26,681 bases of DNA from IMG/VR virus record IMGVR_UViG_3300005515_000666, positions 1 through 26,681 of that record; one strand, 5' to 3'. The position numbers and the translations under genes were made by a program. A model generated the notes under the pieces. It did no database searches. It was not told the DNA's origin and saw nothing but the letters and a program-made list of their open reading frames with translations. This document shows positions 1 to 9,200 of the stretch, in pieces. Origin of the DNA: a virus. Positions within the stretch are counted from its first letter, which is position 1, and each line of letters starts with the position of its first letter.

Positions 1-381
1 ATGCAGTTCCAGATCAAGTTCCTCCGTCGGGCCGGCGTCCGCCTTTCGCACGTCGAGATCGAGGCTTTGCCATGGGTCGTCGCCCAAGTCGTGACCTGGC
101 ACGGCCCCGGAGGCTCACGGCTTCGCTTGCACGACATGAGCCACACCCTGCTGGTCAATCCTTCGCCACACCGTGAGCTGTTCAAGTACTCGATCGCAGA
201 GATCGCCCAAGAGCACATCACGCTTTTCGGCATTGAGCAGCGCACCAATGAAGAAGGTGCGACCGCCGCTGTCGCACAGGAGTGGAGGCTGACGAGGGTG
301 AACATTGGGACAGGCGGATGGCGAGCGGCGAACGAACGCGGCATCACCAACGAGTTGGCTAGCCTCGACGCGCTTCCTTGA
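1..381 (+). CDS. hypothetical protein, convergent with the phage genes
   Basis: A 126-codon plus-strand reading frame starts with ATG at the first base of the window and ends in TGA. I recognise no family, motif, signal peptide or membrane segment. About 30 of its codons end in A or T, clearly more than in the phage core genes, so it is either a late-acquired accessory gene or flanking host DNA. It runs head-on toward the leftward phage operon. Because the window begins at the ATG, the true start could lie further upstream and no ribosome binding site can be inspected. It could also be a chance frame; no comparable frame covers it on the other strand. Confidence 0.4.
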   Translation: MQFQIKFLRRAGVRLSHVEIEALPWVVAQVVTWHGPGGSRLRLHDMSHTLLVNPSPHRELFKYSIAEIAQEHITLFGIEQRTNEEGATAAVAQEWRLTRVNIGTGGWRAANERGITNELASLDALP

Positions 382-495
382 CTGGCCCCTAGTGGCGCCT
401 ACATCAGCCCCGAAGTTCGACCGCGCAGGGGAGCGCGGCCACAGGTTACGCAGAAGTCACGCGAGGCTGTCACCTGACACAGCCATCCGTGCCCG
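382..495. other. convergent intergenic gap with two inverted repeats
   Basis: This 114-base gap separates the rightward edge ORF from the leftward phage genes. It holds two short perfect stems: CCGCGC/GCGCGG at 421-438 with a 6-base loop, and GGCTGT/ACAGCC at 465-484 with an 8-base loop. Neither is followed by a T-run on either strand, so they are not classical intrinsic terminators, but a position between convergent genes fits a role in ending transcription. This is also the most likely place for a phage/host or core/moron boundary. No att core or tRNA end is visible. Confidence 0.3.
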
Positions 496-741
496 TTAGA
501 CAAGAATCTTGTTGTCATCGTCTAGCGTGATGACGATCTTTTCATCGACCAGTTGATAGAGCGGGTACGAATGCGGCTTCGCGAACTCCCAGTTGCCTTC
601 GTTCAATCGACCATCCGGATACCGGAAAAAGAGCGACGCCAGGTCCTTGATCTCGGCCTCCTTCTCCTTGCGCACCTCGGCTGAGTCATCGGCCGACCAT
701 TCATTCACCACATCGGTAACATCTCTCAGGACTACGTGCAT
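496..741 (-). CDS. 81-aa hypothetical protein, last leftward gene
   Basis: The start at 741 is chosen because GGGAGG lies 4-5 bases before this ATG; an in-frame ATG at 753 has no such site. The protein is acidic and soluble, beginning MHVVLRDVTDVVNEW, with a Glu/Lys-rich helix in the middle and a C-terminus rich in Asp and Val/Ile. No family is recognised and no membrane segment is present. It follows the 3TM holin-like gene after a 67-base gap and ends in TAA. About 24 of 81 codons end in A or T, unlike the structural genes, so it may be an accessory (moron-type) gene. Confidence 0.6.
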   Translation of the reverse strand: MHVVLRDVTDVVNEWSADDSAEVRKEKEAEIKDLASLFFRYPDGRLNEGNWEFAKPHSYPLYQLVDEKIVITLDDDNKILV

Positions 742-808
742 AGGACCTCCCATGAAAATTGGGATGGATCGTATCCGAATGTCTCCGTGGCGCCTGCTTC
801 GTCCGCAG

Positions 809-1342
809 TCAGTGAGCGGCGGCCACGGCCTCGGCTTGAGCGAGAAGGTCCGTCTTCCGCGCGCTGTCCCGAGTGGTGCCCAGCCAGAACGCCACGGCCG
901 CCGCGGCGAAGCCGGAGAGCTGGCCGACCATGTAGACCAGGATGTCCCGGTTCGCGATCGGAACCTCGCGCATGAACAGCGCGGCCATGGCGCCCACGAA
1001 CGCGGTCACGAGGAACCAGGTCAGCAGCGCCGGCACGATGGAGTGCGCCAGCGTCTGCATCTTCCGCGCGTCGGCCCGGTCGCCGGCGGCGATGGCCTCC
1101 AGCGTCTCGACGTTCTTGTACCCCAGCGCCTGCATCTGGCTCGCGAACTGCTGGTCAGCCTGCTTCAGCGCGAGAAGCTGCTCGGGAGTGGCTCCGCTGA
1201 TCGCCGCCTTCACCGCGTCGGTGGTCTTCTCGCTCACGCCGAGCGCGCCGGCCACGGCCTCCACGGCCAAGCCGCCCAGCGGGCCGCCGAGGGCCGTGCC
1301 GATCCACGGTGCCACGGTCTTCACGATCGCTTGCCAGTCCAT
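809..1342 (-). CDS. 3TM holin-like protein
   Basis: 177 aa. The N-terminus MDWQAIVKTVAPWIGTALGG is a Gly/Ala-rich hydrophobic stretch. It is followed by a helical soluble part (about residues 35-100) and two strong membrane segments, around IVPALLTWFLVTAFVGAMAALF and ILVYMVGQLSGFAAAAVAFWL. The end FWLGTTRDSARKTDLLA is typical of the holin-of-3TMs family (GTA_holin_3TM type), which is known from phages and gene transfer agents and is thought to act in the inner membrane during lysis. The larger frame running to 1699 is a shadow of the endolysin; the start at 1342 lies 2 bases after the endolysin stop. With the 79-aa holin at 1887-2126, the lysis block has two holin candidates. Confidence 0.8.
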   Translation of the reverse strand: MDWQAIVKTVAPWIGTALGGPLGGLAVEAVAGALGVSEKTTDAVKAAISGATPEQLLALKQADQQFASQMQALGYKNVETLEAIAAGDRADARKMQTLAHSIVPALLTWFLVTAFVGAMAALFMREVPIANRDILVYMVGQLSGFAAAAVAFWLGTTRDSARKTDLLAQAEAVAAAH

Positions 1343-1344
1343 GC

Positions 1345-1890
1345 TCACGCCACCCGATTGAGTTGCCAGCCGAACTCGAAGTCTTCCTGCGAAGGGTTCG
1401 CCTCGGCGAGTTCGATGTAGCGCACGCCCTGCTGGGAGTTGAGCATGCGCAGCAGCACCACCAGCGCATCGTTGCCGCGTCGAGCGATGAGGCCATCGAG
1501 GGCGAACAGGGTCATCTTGCCCAGCACGCCGTCGGCGGCGATGTCCGGGTAGTCCCGGCCGCGGCGATTGAGCACGTTGAGCGCACGCTGCAGGAACTTC
1601 GACGCGACGGCCGGGTTCATGTTCACGCCCGTATCCAGGAGTTCCTCGGCCAGCGCCGGCGAGCGTTTGGCCACCTGATCGAATCCTGGTGACGTCCAAT
1701 ACCGCTCGACGTAGATGGCTCGGGCCGTGTCGCGGGGCAGCTCGCTCATGGCGCCCCTGTAGCCGTAGGCGCGCGCCACCTGCTCGGTGATGCCCCAGCG
1801 GGTCGGGCCGCCCTTGTCACTCGGGTGGTCGGAGTAGCCGCCTTCGCGGCCGATCAGCGAATCGATGATGCGATCGATGTCCATGCTCAT
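1345..1890 (-). CDS. endolysin, glycoside hydrolase family 108 (N-acetylmuramidase type)
   Basis: 181 aa. The N-terminus contains REGGYSDHPSDKGGPTRWGIT, the signature of GH108 phage lysozymes, with the presumed catalytic Glu16 in the EGGY motif. The family cleaves the glycan backbone of peptidoglycan. The C-terminal half (DIAADGVLGKMTLFAL onward) matches the peptidoglycan-binding domain usually paired with GH108. There is no signal peptide or signal-anchor, so release should depend on a holin. The start at 1890 overlaps the holin stop (ATGA at 1887-1890); a second Met at 1884 is possible. Length is normal for the family. Confidence 0.92.
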   Translation of the reverse strand: MSMDIDRIIDSLIGREGGYSDHPSDKGGPTRWGITEQVARAYGYRGAMSELPRDTARAIYVERYWTSPGFDQVAKRSPALAEELLDTGVNMNPAVASKFLQRALNVLNRRGRDYPDIAADGVLGKMTLFALDGLIARRGNDALVVLLRMLNSQQGVRYIELAEANPSQEDFEFGWQLNRVA

Positions 1891-2126
1891 GCCTCGTCGA
1901 GGTCTGCGGGTTTCGTGATGCCGTGCCGCGCGGCCCAGCGCTTGAGCTTCAGGCCCCACTCGGTTTCCTCGCGCCACCACTTGCGCAGGAGGTAGGCGAT
2001 CTGCAGGAGCACCAGCACGCCGGCCAGCACCGTCGTCCAGTTCACCGATGCCACCCACGCCAGCAGGCTGGCCGGGGTAGTCTTCGTCGCCAGCTCGAGG
2101 CCGATGTCTTTCAGTTCTTGTTTCAT
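1887..2126 (-). CDS. small one-TM holin (T7 gp17.5 position)
   Basis: 79 aa: an amphipathic N-terminus, one membrane segment around residues 31-48 (TTVLAGVLVLLQIAYLL), then a strongly charged tail beginning RKWWREE. Size, topology and place directly after the tail fibre fit the class II holins of T7-like phages, which form the inner-membrane lesion that frees the endolysin. The start at 2126 overlaps the tail fibre stop (ATGA), and its own stop overlaps the endolysin start in the same way. The family call rests on topology and context, since small holins share little sequence. Confidence 0.75.
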   Translation of the reverse strand: MKQELKDIGLELATKTTPASLLAWVASVNWTTVLAGVLVLLQIAYLLRKWWREETEWGLKLKRWAARHGITKPADLDEA

Positions 2127-4276
2127 GGGGTAGGGGTAGCCAGGCGGGCCAGCGCGCGCGCGTCGTACGCGGCCTTCAGCGCCTGGAGTTCGTCGTAGCG
2201 CACGCTCCAGGCATGACCGGCGTCGCGCACCTTCTCGTTTCGGGCGGGGATGTCGACGACCTGGATGGGGGTGCCGTCCTCGTGGAGGAAGCCGGTGTCC
2301 CGGTAGATCGCCGGGTGCTTGATCCACTGCTCGTCCCACTCGTCGTAGCACAGCAGGCCGAACTCGAAAGCGTCGGTGCCGGCGGCGGCGAACACCTCAT
2401 GCACCTGCTGGGCGATCACGCCGAAGTGCCAGCGGGCGGCGTCCTCGCCCTTCTCCGCGACGGAGTCCTTGAGCTTGAATCGCACCCACTCGATCTGCGG
2501 GTACACGTCGAGCACCGCGTCGGGGATGCGGCCGATCAGCGTCTTCGCGTCCCGGTCGGACGTCGTGATCGTGCCGGTGGCGGCGGCCACGAAGGTCCAC
2601 CGGTTGGGAACCGTGCCGCAGCTGTATGCGTTGTCCGCAGACGGCTTGAACGTCCCACGATGCAACGTGTCGCCGCCGCTGGTCAGGGTGAGAGCGTTGA
2701 CCGAGAGGCGGTGGTCGTACTTGGTCCATTGGCCCACGGACGGGAAGTCGTCGATGGCAGCCCAGTGGTTGACCCCGAGGGCGCTCTGGTAACGCGTCGC
2801 CGCGTTGGCGCCCTGCAACTGCAGGTCGACCTTCACCTCGACGGCCTGGGTCTTGACGTTCAGCAGGTTCTTGCCCGAGTAGGTGTACCCGCTCTGCACC
2901 GGCGCGTTGAAGACGGCGACGTAGTCCTGCGAGAAGCCGACGGTCGGGTTGTCGGTGTACGACACCGGCGTGCCCGTCGGGTTGAACACCACGCCACCGT
3001 CCGGCCCCCAGCGCTGCCGTGCGCGGAACCCGTTGTCGAACGAGCCACGGCCGAGCCACTCGCGGCCGGCATGCCACATGTACGGCTGTGCCATGGTGAC
3101 CGCACCGGCGGTGATGGCGCCGACCCAGGCACACGTGGTGCCGCCCGACACCGTGACCTTGCGCTGATCCCCGTTCGAGAACACGAAGGTGTAGACGCCG
3201 TTCGTGATCGGCGCCGTCAGCGTCCCGGAGGTGGCCCCGCCCACCGACGCGGAGAAGGTCACGCTGACCGCGGTCGGGGAGTTGTAGCCCCAGTGCTCGA
3301 AGCTGGAGACGACAGGCGAATTCGTCGGGCCGTACCACGACACGACGCTGTTGTTGCGGTTCCCGTCGCTGGACAGGTTCTGCATGGTGAAGGCGGCACC
3401 CTCGCCCAGCGGCGTCGCGCGGCCGCGCAGCAGGAACTGCACGTCGGTGCCCTCGCCGTGCAACACGCCCCACCCCTGGTCGAGGTAGCGCTGGTCGTCG
3501 ATGATGAGGTTCGTCGGAAGGCCGAGCGAGGAAAGGTCGATCACGGTGCTGACCGACTGGTTGATCCGGAGACGGCGCACACCCCCGGCCGAGACGGCGG
3601 CAGCCGCGGCCTTCTGGATGGCCAGGATGTCGGCGGTGTTGGACACGCCGTTGGCGCCGAAGTCCTCGGCAGTTCCGCCCAGCTCGCGGAGCTTCTCCTG
3701 CAGCGTCCGGGTCAGCGCGCCGACGCCGAACGCGATGTAGCCGATCAGCGATGCCCCGATGGACGACGCAAGCGCCAGGCCGAGTGCGATCGCGGAGTTC
3801 GCGGCTCCCGTCACCAACGTCACGGCACCGGTCAGGCTGTCGAACCCGAGGAACTTTCCCTTGCGTTGGTCCGCAGGGGGAAGCTCGGCGGCCTGCTCGG
3901 GATAGGGCAGACGGATGGCCCCGGACAGCCGAGAGAAGAACCCCTGCAGCGCCTGCCACAGCCGGTTGAAGTCGAGGTCGACCGTCTTCTCTCTGAGCGC
4001 TCCGTTGTACTGGTAGTCGATGCCGCGCTCAAGCGCGATCTCCCGCGACAGCAGCACATTGCTGCCGGCGGCCGGCGGCGTGTTGAACGTGACGTCGCCA
4101 CCCCCCTGGTTGCCCACACCCGTCAGCACGAACTCCGACGTCGGCACCACCACGCCGTCGACGGTCACAACGAGGTCGCCCGCGCTCAGAAGCTGGTACT
4201 CGTACGGGAAGACGGAGGTCGACCCATCGACGTTCGGGTACTCGTTGTACGGGGTCTGTGGGACGACTGACGACAT
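2123..4276 (-). CDS. tail fibre with T7-type N-terminus and S74 chaperone C-terminus
   Basis: 717 aa. The first about 120 residues (from YPNVDGSTSVFPY, with VVTVDGV and IDYQYNGAL) match the T7 gp17 N-terminal tail-attachment domain. A helical linker follows, then a long Gly/Thr/Ser-rich beta region (about 230-570) that should carry receptor binding. The C-terminus is an intramolecular chaperone of the peptidase S74 type: TTSDRDAKT with the expected cut between Ser573 and Asp574 and Lys578 nearby, then RWHFGVIAQQVHEVF. Family members trimerise the fibre and then cut themselves off. The start at 4276 has GGAG seven bases upstream; this site lies in a potential hairpin. The upstream part of the frame, over the terminase, is not coding. 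Confidence 0.9.
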   Translation of the reverse strand: MSSVVPQTPYNEYPNVDGSTSVFPYEYQLLSAGDLVVTVDGVVVPTSEFVLTGVGNQGGGDVTFNTPPAAGSNVLLSREIALERGIDYQYNGALREKTVDLDFNRLWQALQGFFSRLSGAIRLPYPEQAAELPPADQRKGKFLGFDSLTGAVTLVTGAANSAIALGLALASSIGASLIGYIAFGVGALTRTLQEKLRELGGTAEDFGANGVSNTADILAIQKAAAAAVSAGGVRRLRINQSVSTVIDLSSLGLPTNLIIDDQRYLDQGWGVLHGEGTDVQFLLRGRATPLGEGAAFTMQNLSSDGNRNNSVVSWYGPTNSPVVSSFEHWGYNSPTAVSVTFSASVGGATSGTLTAPITNGVYTFVFSNGDQRKVTVSGGTTCAWVGAITAGAVTMAQPYMWHAGREWLGRGSFDNGFRARQRWGPDGGVVFNPTGTPVSYTDNPTVGFSQDYVAVFNAPVQSGYTYSGKNLLNVKTQAVEVKVDLQLQGANAATRYQSALGVNHWAAIDDFPSVGQWTKYDHRLSVNALTLTSGGDTLHRGTFKPSADNAYSCGTVPNRWTFVAAATGTITTSDRDAKTLIGRIPDAVLDVYPQIEWVRFKLKDSVAEKGEDAARWHFGVIAQQVHEVFAAAGTDAFEFGLLCYDEWDEQWIKHPAIYRDTGFLHEDGTPIQVVDIPARNEKVRDAGHAWSVRYDELQALKAAYDARALARLATPTP

Positions 4277-4279
4277 GGG

Positions 4280-4307
4280 GGGGCTCCGTGGCGAGCCCCG
4301 CGGGCTC
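4280..4307 (-). promoter_or_regulatory. alternative hairpins over the tail fibre ribosome binding site
   Basis: Between the terminase stop (4306-4308) and the tail fibre ATG, three segments can pair in two exclusive ways in the leftward mRNA. Segment 1 is GAGCCC (4307-4302), segment 2 is GGGGCTC (4299-4293) and segment 3 is GAGCCCC (4286-4280). Pairing 1 with 2 gives a 6-bp stem with a 3-base loop. Pairing 2 with 3 gives a 7-bp stem with a 6-base loop that buries most of the GGAG ribosome site (4287-4284). A ribosome ending terminase translation would sit on segments 1 and 2. A translational switch is an inference; the pairings are exact in the sequence. Confidence 0.45.
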
Positions 4308-5928
4308 AGTCTTCGAGCGCTGCCTCGTAGACGCCCGACGTTGGGCGCCAATCGTCCCCGCGGTCGGGGTCTACGTTCTCGCCCAATTGCCCGATCCGGG
4401 CTGGCTGGTCGGTGACCGCACCGGAGCCGGCGTCCAGCAGGTCGTCCGGCTGCTGCTTCACGGCGGGGTTCCAGTCCTTGGCCTGGTCCCAGAGCGGTCC
4501 GTTCAGGACGTCGAGGTGCGCCCACAGCATGTCGGAGTCGATCAGTGGGCTCAACGCCTCCAGGATCCGAACGTTCTTGTTCTCGGTGGCGTTCACCTCG
4601 GCCACGCCACACCGGACGCGGCGCTGCTTCAGCGCGGTCTTGAGCAACCCCGGTGCCAGTTGCCCGATGCCGTTCGTCTCGATCGTCACACGAGGCACCT
4701 TGAACTGAACGATGAGGTCGACCAACTGCACCACCTGGCCGCTGATGATCTTGTCGCCGCGGTCGTTTGTCTTCGCCACAGGCCCGGTCAGCTCCAGCAC
4801 GCGGTGCCAGTAGTGCCGGCCCGCAGCGTCCTGCAGGTCCAGCACTGCCGCCGACACGTCGCTGTTCACCTTGCCTCCGGCCGGATCCCACCGGAGCGAG
4901 CAGCCGACGATCTGGGTGTTGCCCAGCCACATGGTCAGCCGGCGGTTCTGCATGAGGAAGCGCGGCTCGCAGTCGTACGCATTGATCCGCGACGGGTCGA
5001 TTCGGATCTGGTGCACCGGCCGGCTGTGCAACTGGTACTGGCTGTCCCAGTAGTTCGCGGTCTTCGTCTTGCGGCGGCGCTTCTGCAGGTCGTCCCGAGT
5101 GAACCGCTCGGGCCACGCGCAGCCGGCGTAGAAGTCGAGCAGCCCACCTGGCGCCTTCTTGACCTTGACCGTCGCACCCTGACGCACGTAGTCCCGACCC
5201 TCAACCAGCAGACGCGAGCCTTTCCCGATTCCGAGGAACACGTACTCCGGCGCGAACGGCACGGTGTAGCTGGTGGCCCTCGCGTCGTCGATGCGGTGCT
5301 CACGCTCGAACAGCGGGATCGTGAGGCAGTCAGCGCCCAGGGCTTCCTGCTTGTCATACAGGGAGTCGTGGGTGTGCGGCGTGCCAACGAACAGCTGCCG
5401 GCCGCCGGGCACCAGAATGAAGGTCTGCTCGCCCAGGCGGTACTCGAGCTTCTCCCGCGCCTCCGGCGTCTGGATGTTGCGAGGGACCTCGACGTCGTCG
5501 TTCTGGCACTCGTCAGCCCGGGCGCTGGTGACGTTCGACAGGATGCCCTTGGCATACATGCTGCCGTTGCGGGGGTCCTCGTTCCCCACGACCCACCACT
5601 GTTCCACGCCCCCCTCACGAAAGAGGTTGCGCGTGAGCGGGTGAGCACGCAGGACGGCCTGCGTGTCCCGACTGGTCTTGTAAGCGGTGCCGTCGGCCTC
5701 CGACTGGTGGAGGATCCGGTACAGGGGGTCGTCGTAGAACCGCCATGCGTTGTAGACGGCCAGGATGGTCGACTTCGCGAAGCCGCGGAAGCACCGAAGC
5801 ACGGCGAGGTCGCCGCGCTTCGGCATCCAGTCGATCACCACCCAGTGGACGTCAGGGACGGTCCACCGGCGGTGCTCCGCCCACATTGCATAGAAGGCGG
5901 GGAAACTGACCTTGGTCTTAGCGGGCAT
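4306..5928 (-). CDS. terminase large subunit, T7-like (DNA maturase B)
   Basis: 540 aa, the packaging motor ATPase and nuclease that docks on the portal. The ATPase shows a Walker A-like RCFRGFAKST (about residues 45-54, Lys52) and an acidic Walker B-like region ADECQNDDVE (138-147). The RNase H-like nuclease has WDPAGGKVNSD (Asp348 and Asp357), TIETNG (Glu417) and a late acidic group DDLLDA (495-500). The start at 5928 overlaps the small terminase stop by 11 bases. Terminases placed next to the internal virion proteins and just before the tail fibre are an ordinary rearrangement of the T7 order. A candidate regulatory motif is embedded near the 3' end (4372-4388). Confidence 0.93.
   Translation of the reverse strand: MPAKTKVSFPAFYAMWAEHRRWTVPDVHWVVIDWMPKRGDLAVLRCFRGFAKSTILAVYNAWRFYDDPLYRILHQSEADGTAYKTSRDTQAVLRAHPLTRNLFREGGVEQWWVVGNEDPRNGSMYAKGILSNVTSARADECQNDDVEVPRNIQTPEAREKLEYRLGEQTFILVPGGRQLFVGTPHTHDSLYDKQEALGADCLTIPLFEREHRIDDARATSYTVPFAPEYVFLGIGKGSRLLVEGRDYVRQGATVKVKKAPGGLLDFYAGCAWPERFTRDDLQKRRRKTKTANYWDSQYQLHSRPVHQIRIDPSRINAYDCEPRFLMQNRRLTMWLGNTQIVGCSLRWDPAGGKVNSDVSAAVLDLQDAAGRHYWHRVLELTGPVAKTNDRGDKIISGQVVQLVDLIVQFKVPRVTIETNGIGQLAPGLLKTALKQRRVRCGVAEVNATENKNVRILEALSPLIDSDMLWAHLDVLNGPLWDQAKDWNPAVKQQPDDLLDAGSGAVTDQPARIGQLGENVDPDRGDDWRPTSGVYEAALED
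4372..4388 (-). promoter_or_regulatory. repeat motif site C (candidate phage promoter), ahead of tail fibre
   Basis: The minus strand reads AATTGGGCGAGAACGTA and matches 16 of 17 bases of site B, differing by one centre shift (AATT for ATTT) and one base (G for C). It lies in the terminase coding sequence (GQLGENVD), 96 bases before the tail fibre start. Because it is coding, chance or protein constraint could explain it better than for the two intergenic copies. It lacks the second box AACTWGACACT seen at sites A and B. Confidence 0.35.
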
Positions 5929-6274
5929 TGGCGGCCTTGGCCCGCCGCTCGTGGGCGAGGGCCACGACCTTGGCCGTGCGCCGCTCGATCTCCTGCAGCT
6001 GCCGATCCTCTTCCTCGTCGCGCTGGGCCTGGGTGCCGGGGTCGGAGCTCGCCCGCTCTTGCGCCGCTCGGCCGACGTCCAGCACCAGCCGCAGCACGTC
6101 GCCAGTGCCCTTGGCGTTCTTCTTCTGCCACACGCGGTTGCCGCGTTCCTTGTCGTCGAGTTCGGTCGGCAGCTTGCCGTAGCCGTCCCAGTACTGCGGG
6201 TCGGCCTCGACGATCAGCTCGTCGGCGATCGCCTCCGACAGGGCGTTCAGGCGTTCAATCTGGTCCGGTCGCAT
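5918..6274 (-). CDS. putative terminase small subunit
   Basis: 118 aa, mostly charged and helical, starting MRPDQIERLNALSEAIADEL and ending in a long Glu/Arg-rich helix that may be a coiled coil. Small terminases recognise the phage DNA end and load the large subunit. I assign it by size, helical charged character and its position immediately before the large terminase, with which it overlaps by 11 bases; there is no diagnostic motif. The start at 6274 has AGGAGG seven bases upstream and overlaps the previous stop (TGATG). The in-frame extension to 6322 has no ribosome site and reads into the preceding gene. Confidence 0.7.
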   Translation of the reverse strand: MRPDQIERLNALSEAIADELIVEADPQYWDGYGKLPTELDDKERGNRVWQKKNAKGTGDVLRLVLDVGRAAQERASSDPGTQAQRDEEEDRQLQEIERRTAKVVALAHERRAKAANAR

Positions 6275-9200
6275 CACTGTCCTCCTGGAAGTCGATCTGG
6301 CACCGCTTCGCCCGGCTTCCACCAGTAGCCCTGCCCCCAGTCCTTGCGGGCCTTGTTCTGCACGCGCGCGAGGTAGCCGGGCGACAGGTTTTCCTGCAGG
6401 TTGTGCAGCAGCAGGTGATCGATGCCGGCCTTCGCGTACCAGAGGTTCACGTAGGGCAGGTGGCCCTTGGCGAACCGCAGGCCCTCGGCGCCGATGTGGG
6501 TGTCCTTGCCCGCGATAGCCTCGTCGATGTTCCCCTTCGTCAGCTCCCAGAGTTCGGCCGCCGACCCGAAGGTCGGACCGAAGGCGATGCGCCCCAGGGA
6601 GTCCAGCTGCCCACGGTCCTCGGTGGTGTCGCCGAGGATCATGTCGCCCAGGAAGCCAGCGCCACCACCCTGCGCGACGGCCCGGGCCCAGAACTTGGGA
6701 GTGGTCATGTCGACCGGGTCCTTCCCGTCCTTGAGTTGCTTGGCCTGGAACACCAGCGCCCCGAGCGCGGTGGTGGTCACCGCCATCGCCGTGGCGTAGG
6801 CCGCCCGGTTGGCCAGCACCGGAGCGCCGTCGAGGCCGCTGTTTCCGCCCAGCATGCGACGCCAGTGCCGCGAGATCATCGCGATGGGGAACGACTTGAA
6901 CTGCATCGTTAGGCGGGCCAGCTCGCCGGGGATCGTGCCGGTCTGCATCCCACCCCAGGTCTGAATCGCCTTGGTCGCGAGGTCGGGGTTCATTACCGCG
7001 TACTCGCTCTCGTCCGTGATGAAGCCGAGGATCTTCGACACCACCTCGTTTTTGATGCGATCGCCCTCGGCGGCCTGCCGGCCGGCTACCTCCTGGTTCA
7101 GCCGGTCGACCACCGCTGTCCGGCGCTGCTGCCGCTCCTGCGAGCGCTGGATGTAGGTCCGCAGGTCGGCGAGCATCTCGTCCGCCTTGGCAGCCGCTGC
7201 CTTCGCATCCTGCGAGGTGGCGCGGTCGGCCGTGCGGTCGAGTTCGCCGATGCGGTTCTGCAGCTCGACCATGCGGCGGTCGAGGCGTCCCTTGGCCTCG
7301 CCGTACTTGCGGCCGATCTTCTCGGCGGCAGAGATCCCCGCCGCGGCGCTCGCGCGCACCTGGCCAACGCCATCCATGGCGGCACGGAACGCCGCCTGCT
7401 CTTCCGCCGGAATCGTCTTCAGCGCAACCTCGATGTCTCGCTCCAGAGCCGCGCGCTCGATCTGCGCGTCCTGGTCGGTCATCTTGATCAGTTGGCGCTC
7501 GGCGTTCGCCTCCGTGCCCCGGCCGGCCGACGCCTCGGCCTCGCGCATCTTCTGCTCGAGCCGCTGCCGGCGCTCGCCGAACTTCTGCCCGGCCTTCTCT
7601 GCAGCGGTGACCGCCTGTCGGTTCGCCGACCCCAGATCCGCCGCAGCTTCACGCAGCCCGGTGTTGAACGCCTGGACGTCGGCGGCGGTGAACAGCTTGT
7701 TGTAGTCGGCCTCGAGGTCAGCCTGCAGCTTCGCGGCCTCGCGCTGGGCGTCGAGCAGCGCCATGCGCTCCAGCAGCACCCCGGTGGTTTTCTGGCTGTC
7801 CGCCTGCCGCTTGCCGGCGCGCGCCTTCACGGCACGGTTCAGGGCATCGCGGGCCTGGTCGAACTTGTCGAGCCGGCCACGGATCCACGCCTGATCCTGA
7901 TCGTTGCGGGCGGTGAGGTCAGCGGTCTGGGCGTCTACGTCGTCGCGGATCCGCTGCAGGTCAGCCGGCCGGGCCTTTGCGATGTCGGCGGCCATGATCG
8001 CCTCGGGTGTCAGGAACTGCCGGCCCTGAAAGTCGGTCAACTGGGCCGCGGCCACCACGTCCCAGTCCGCCTCGGTGATCCCCTTGCGGCCCAGGTGCGA
8101 CCGGTCCCACTCGCTGAGTTCGCCCCACTTCTTCGTCGACAGCTTGGCCAGCCCCTGCATCATCGTCATGGAGAACCCACGGCGCATGGTGTCCGTCCAC
8201 AGGTTCATCAGCGACAGCTTCATCGTGCCATTCGCCACCCGGCCCGACCAGTTGTTGGCGATGTTCTCGCCGGCCCACCGGTTGATGTCGCCCAGCATGG
8301 TCTCGGCGATCACGCCGTGCTGGGTCAGGAAGTCGCGGGTCTCGCTGTCGGTCTGCTTCGTGACGTTGCGGAAGAGGTCCCAGTAGCTGAGCTTGTTGTA
8401 CCCGGTGGTGACCAGCATGGTGCTCAGGTCGGTGAGGCTGGAGACAACCGCGCCGGCGAGCTTGCCGAAGGTCTGCACGTTCCGGATGTCCTGGCCGATC
8501 TGGGCGAGCCGGGCACTCTCGGGCGAGCCGGTGACGCCGGACACGATGTCCCAGTAGGCCTGGGGCTTGTTGCCGAACACGCGCTTGACCTTGAGGTCTT
8601 TCTCGGCCCGGGCGGCCAGATCGTTCTGAAGGCGGAACTGCGCGTTCGGGTTCGGGCCGTAGCGCTCGACGAGGCCGATGTCGCGGGCGAGTCCTCCGAT
8701 GTGCGACAGCATCGCGTCGTACATGGAGCCCCGACCGTACTCGGACAGGTAAGTCTGGTACGACTCGCCGTCCTTGAAGTGGATCTTTCGGGCTTCGCTG
8801 CCCTTGTTGGCCTTGGCCCCGCTGCCGGTGAACTGGCCAGCCTCGGTCTTGTTCAAGCCGTCGGTGGCGATGGTCTGGTACGCGGCCCGCAGGAAGTCAC
8901 CGAGCTCGCTGTCGTTCATCGCGGCGCCGTCGGCGCGCACGTACTGCTTGCGGTCGAGCAGCGGCATCGTCCGAGCCACCCACGAATCCACGCCGGCGGA
9001 GCGCACCCGGCCGGCATCGTGCGGCTGCGGGAGGTAGCCGTACGCCAGCTTGCCCACGTCACCGCCGGCGGCGTTGAAGCGCTGGCGCATGCCATCCGTG
9101 ACCTTCAGCCACGCCTCGGCGCCGGCGCGGGCGATCTGGTTCCCGGTACCGCCCTTCCCGTTGGCGAAGATCTCCGTGACGAGGTCGCGCGTCATCTGCG

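Noticed and set aside
2213-6912. Very long plus-strand open frames (about 685 and 884 codons) opposite tail fibre and terminase genes
   Set aside because: They lie entirely opposite well-supported genes and are Arg/Gly/His/Val-rich without domains. High GC3 on the coding strand removes stops in this antisense frame.
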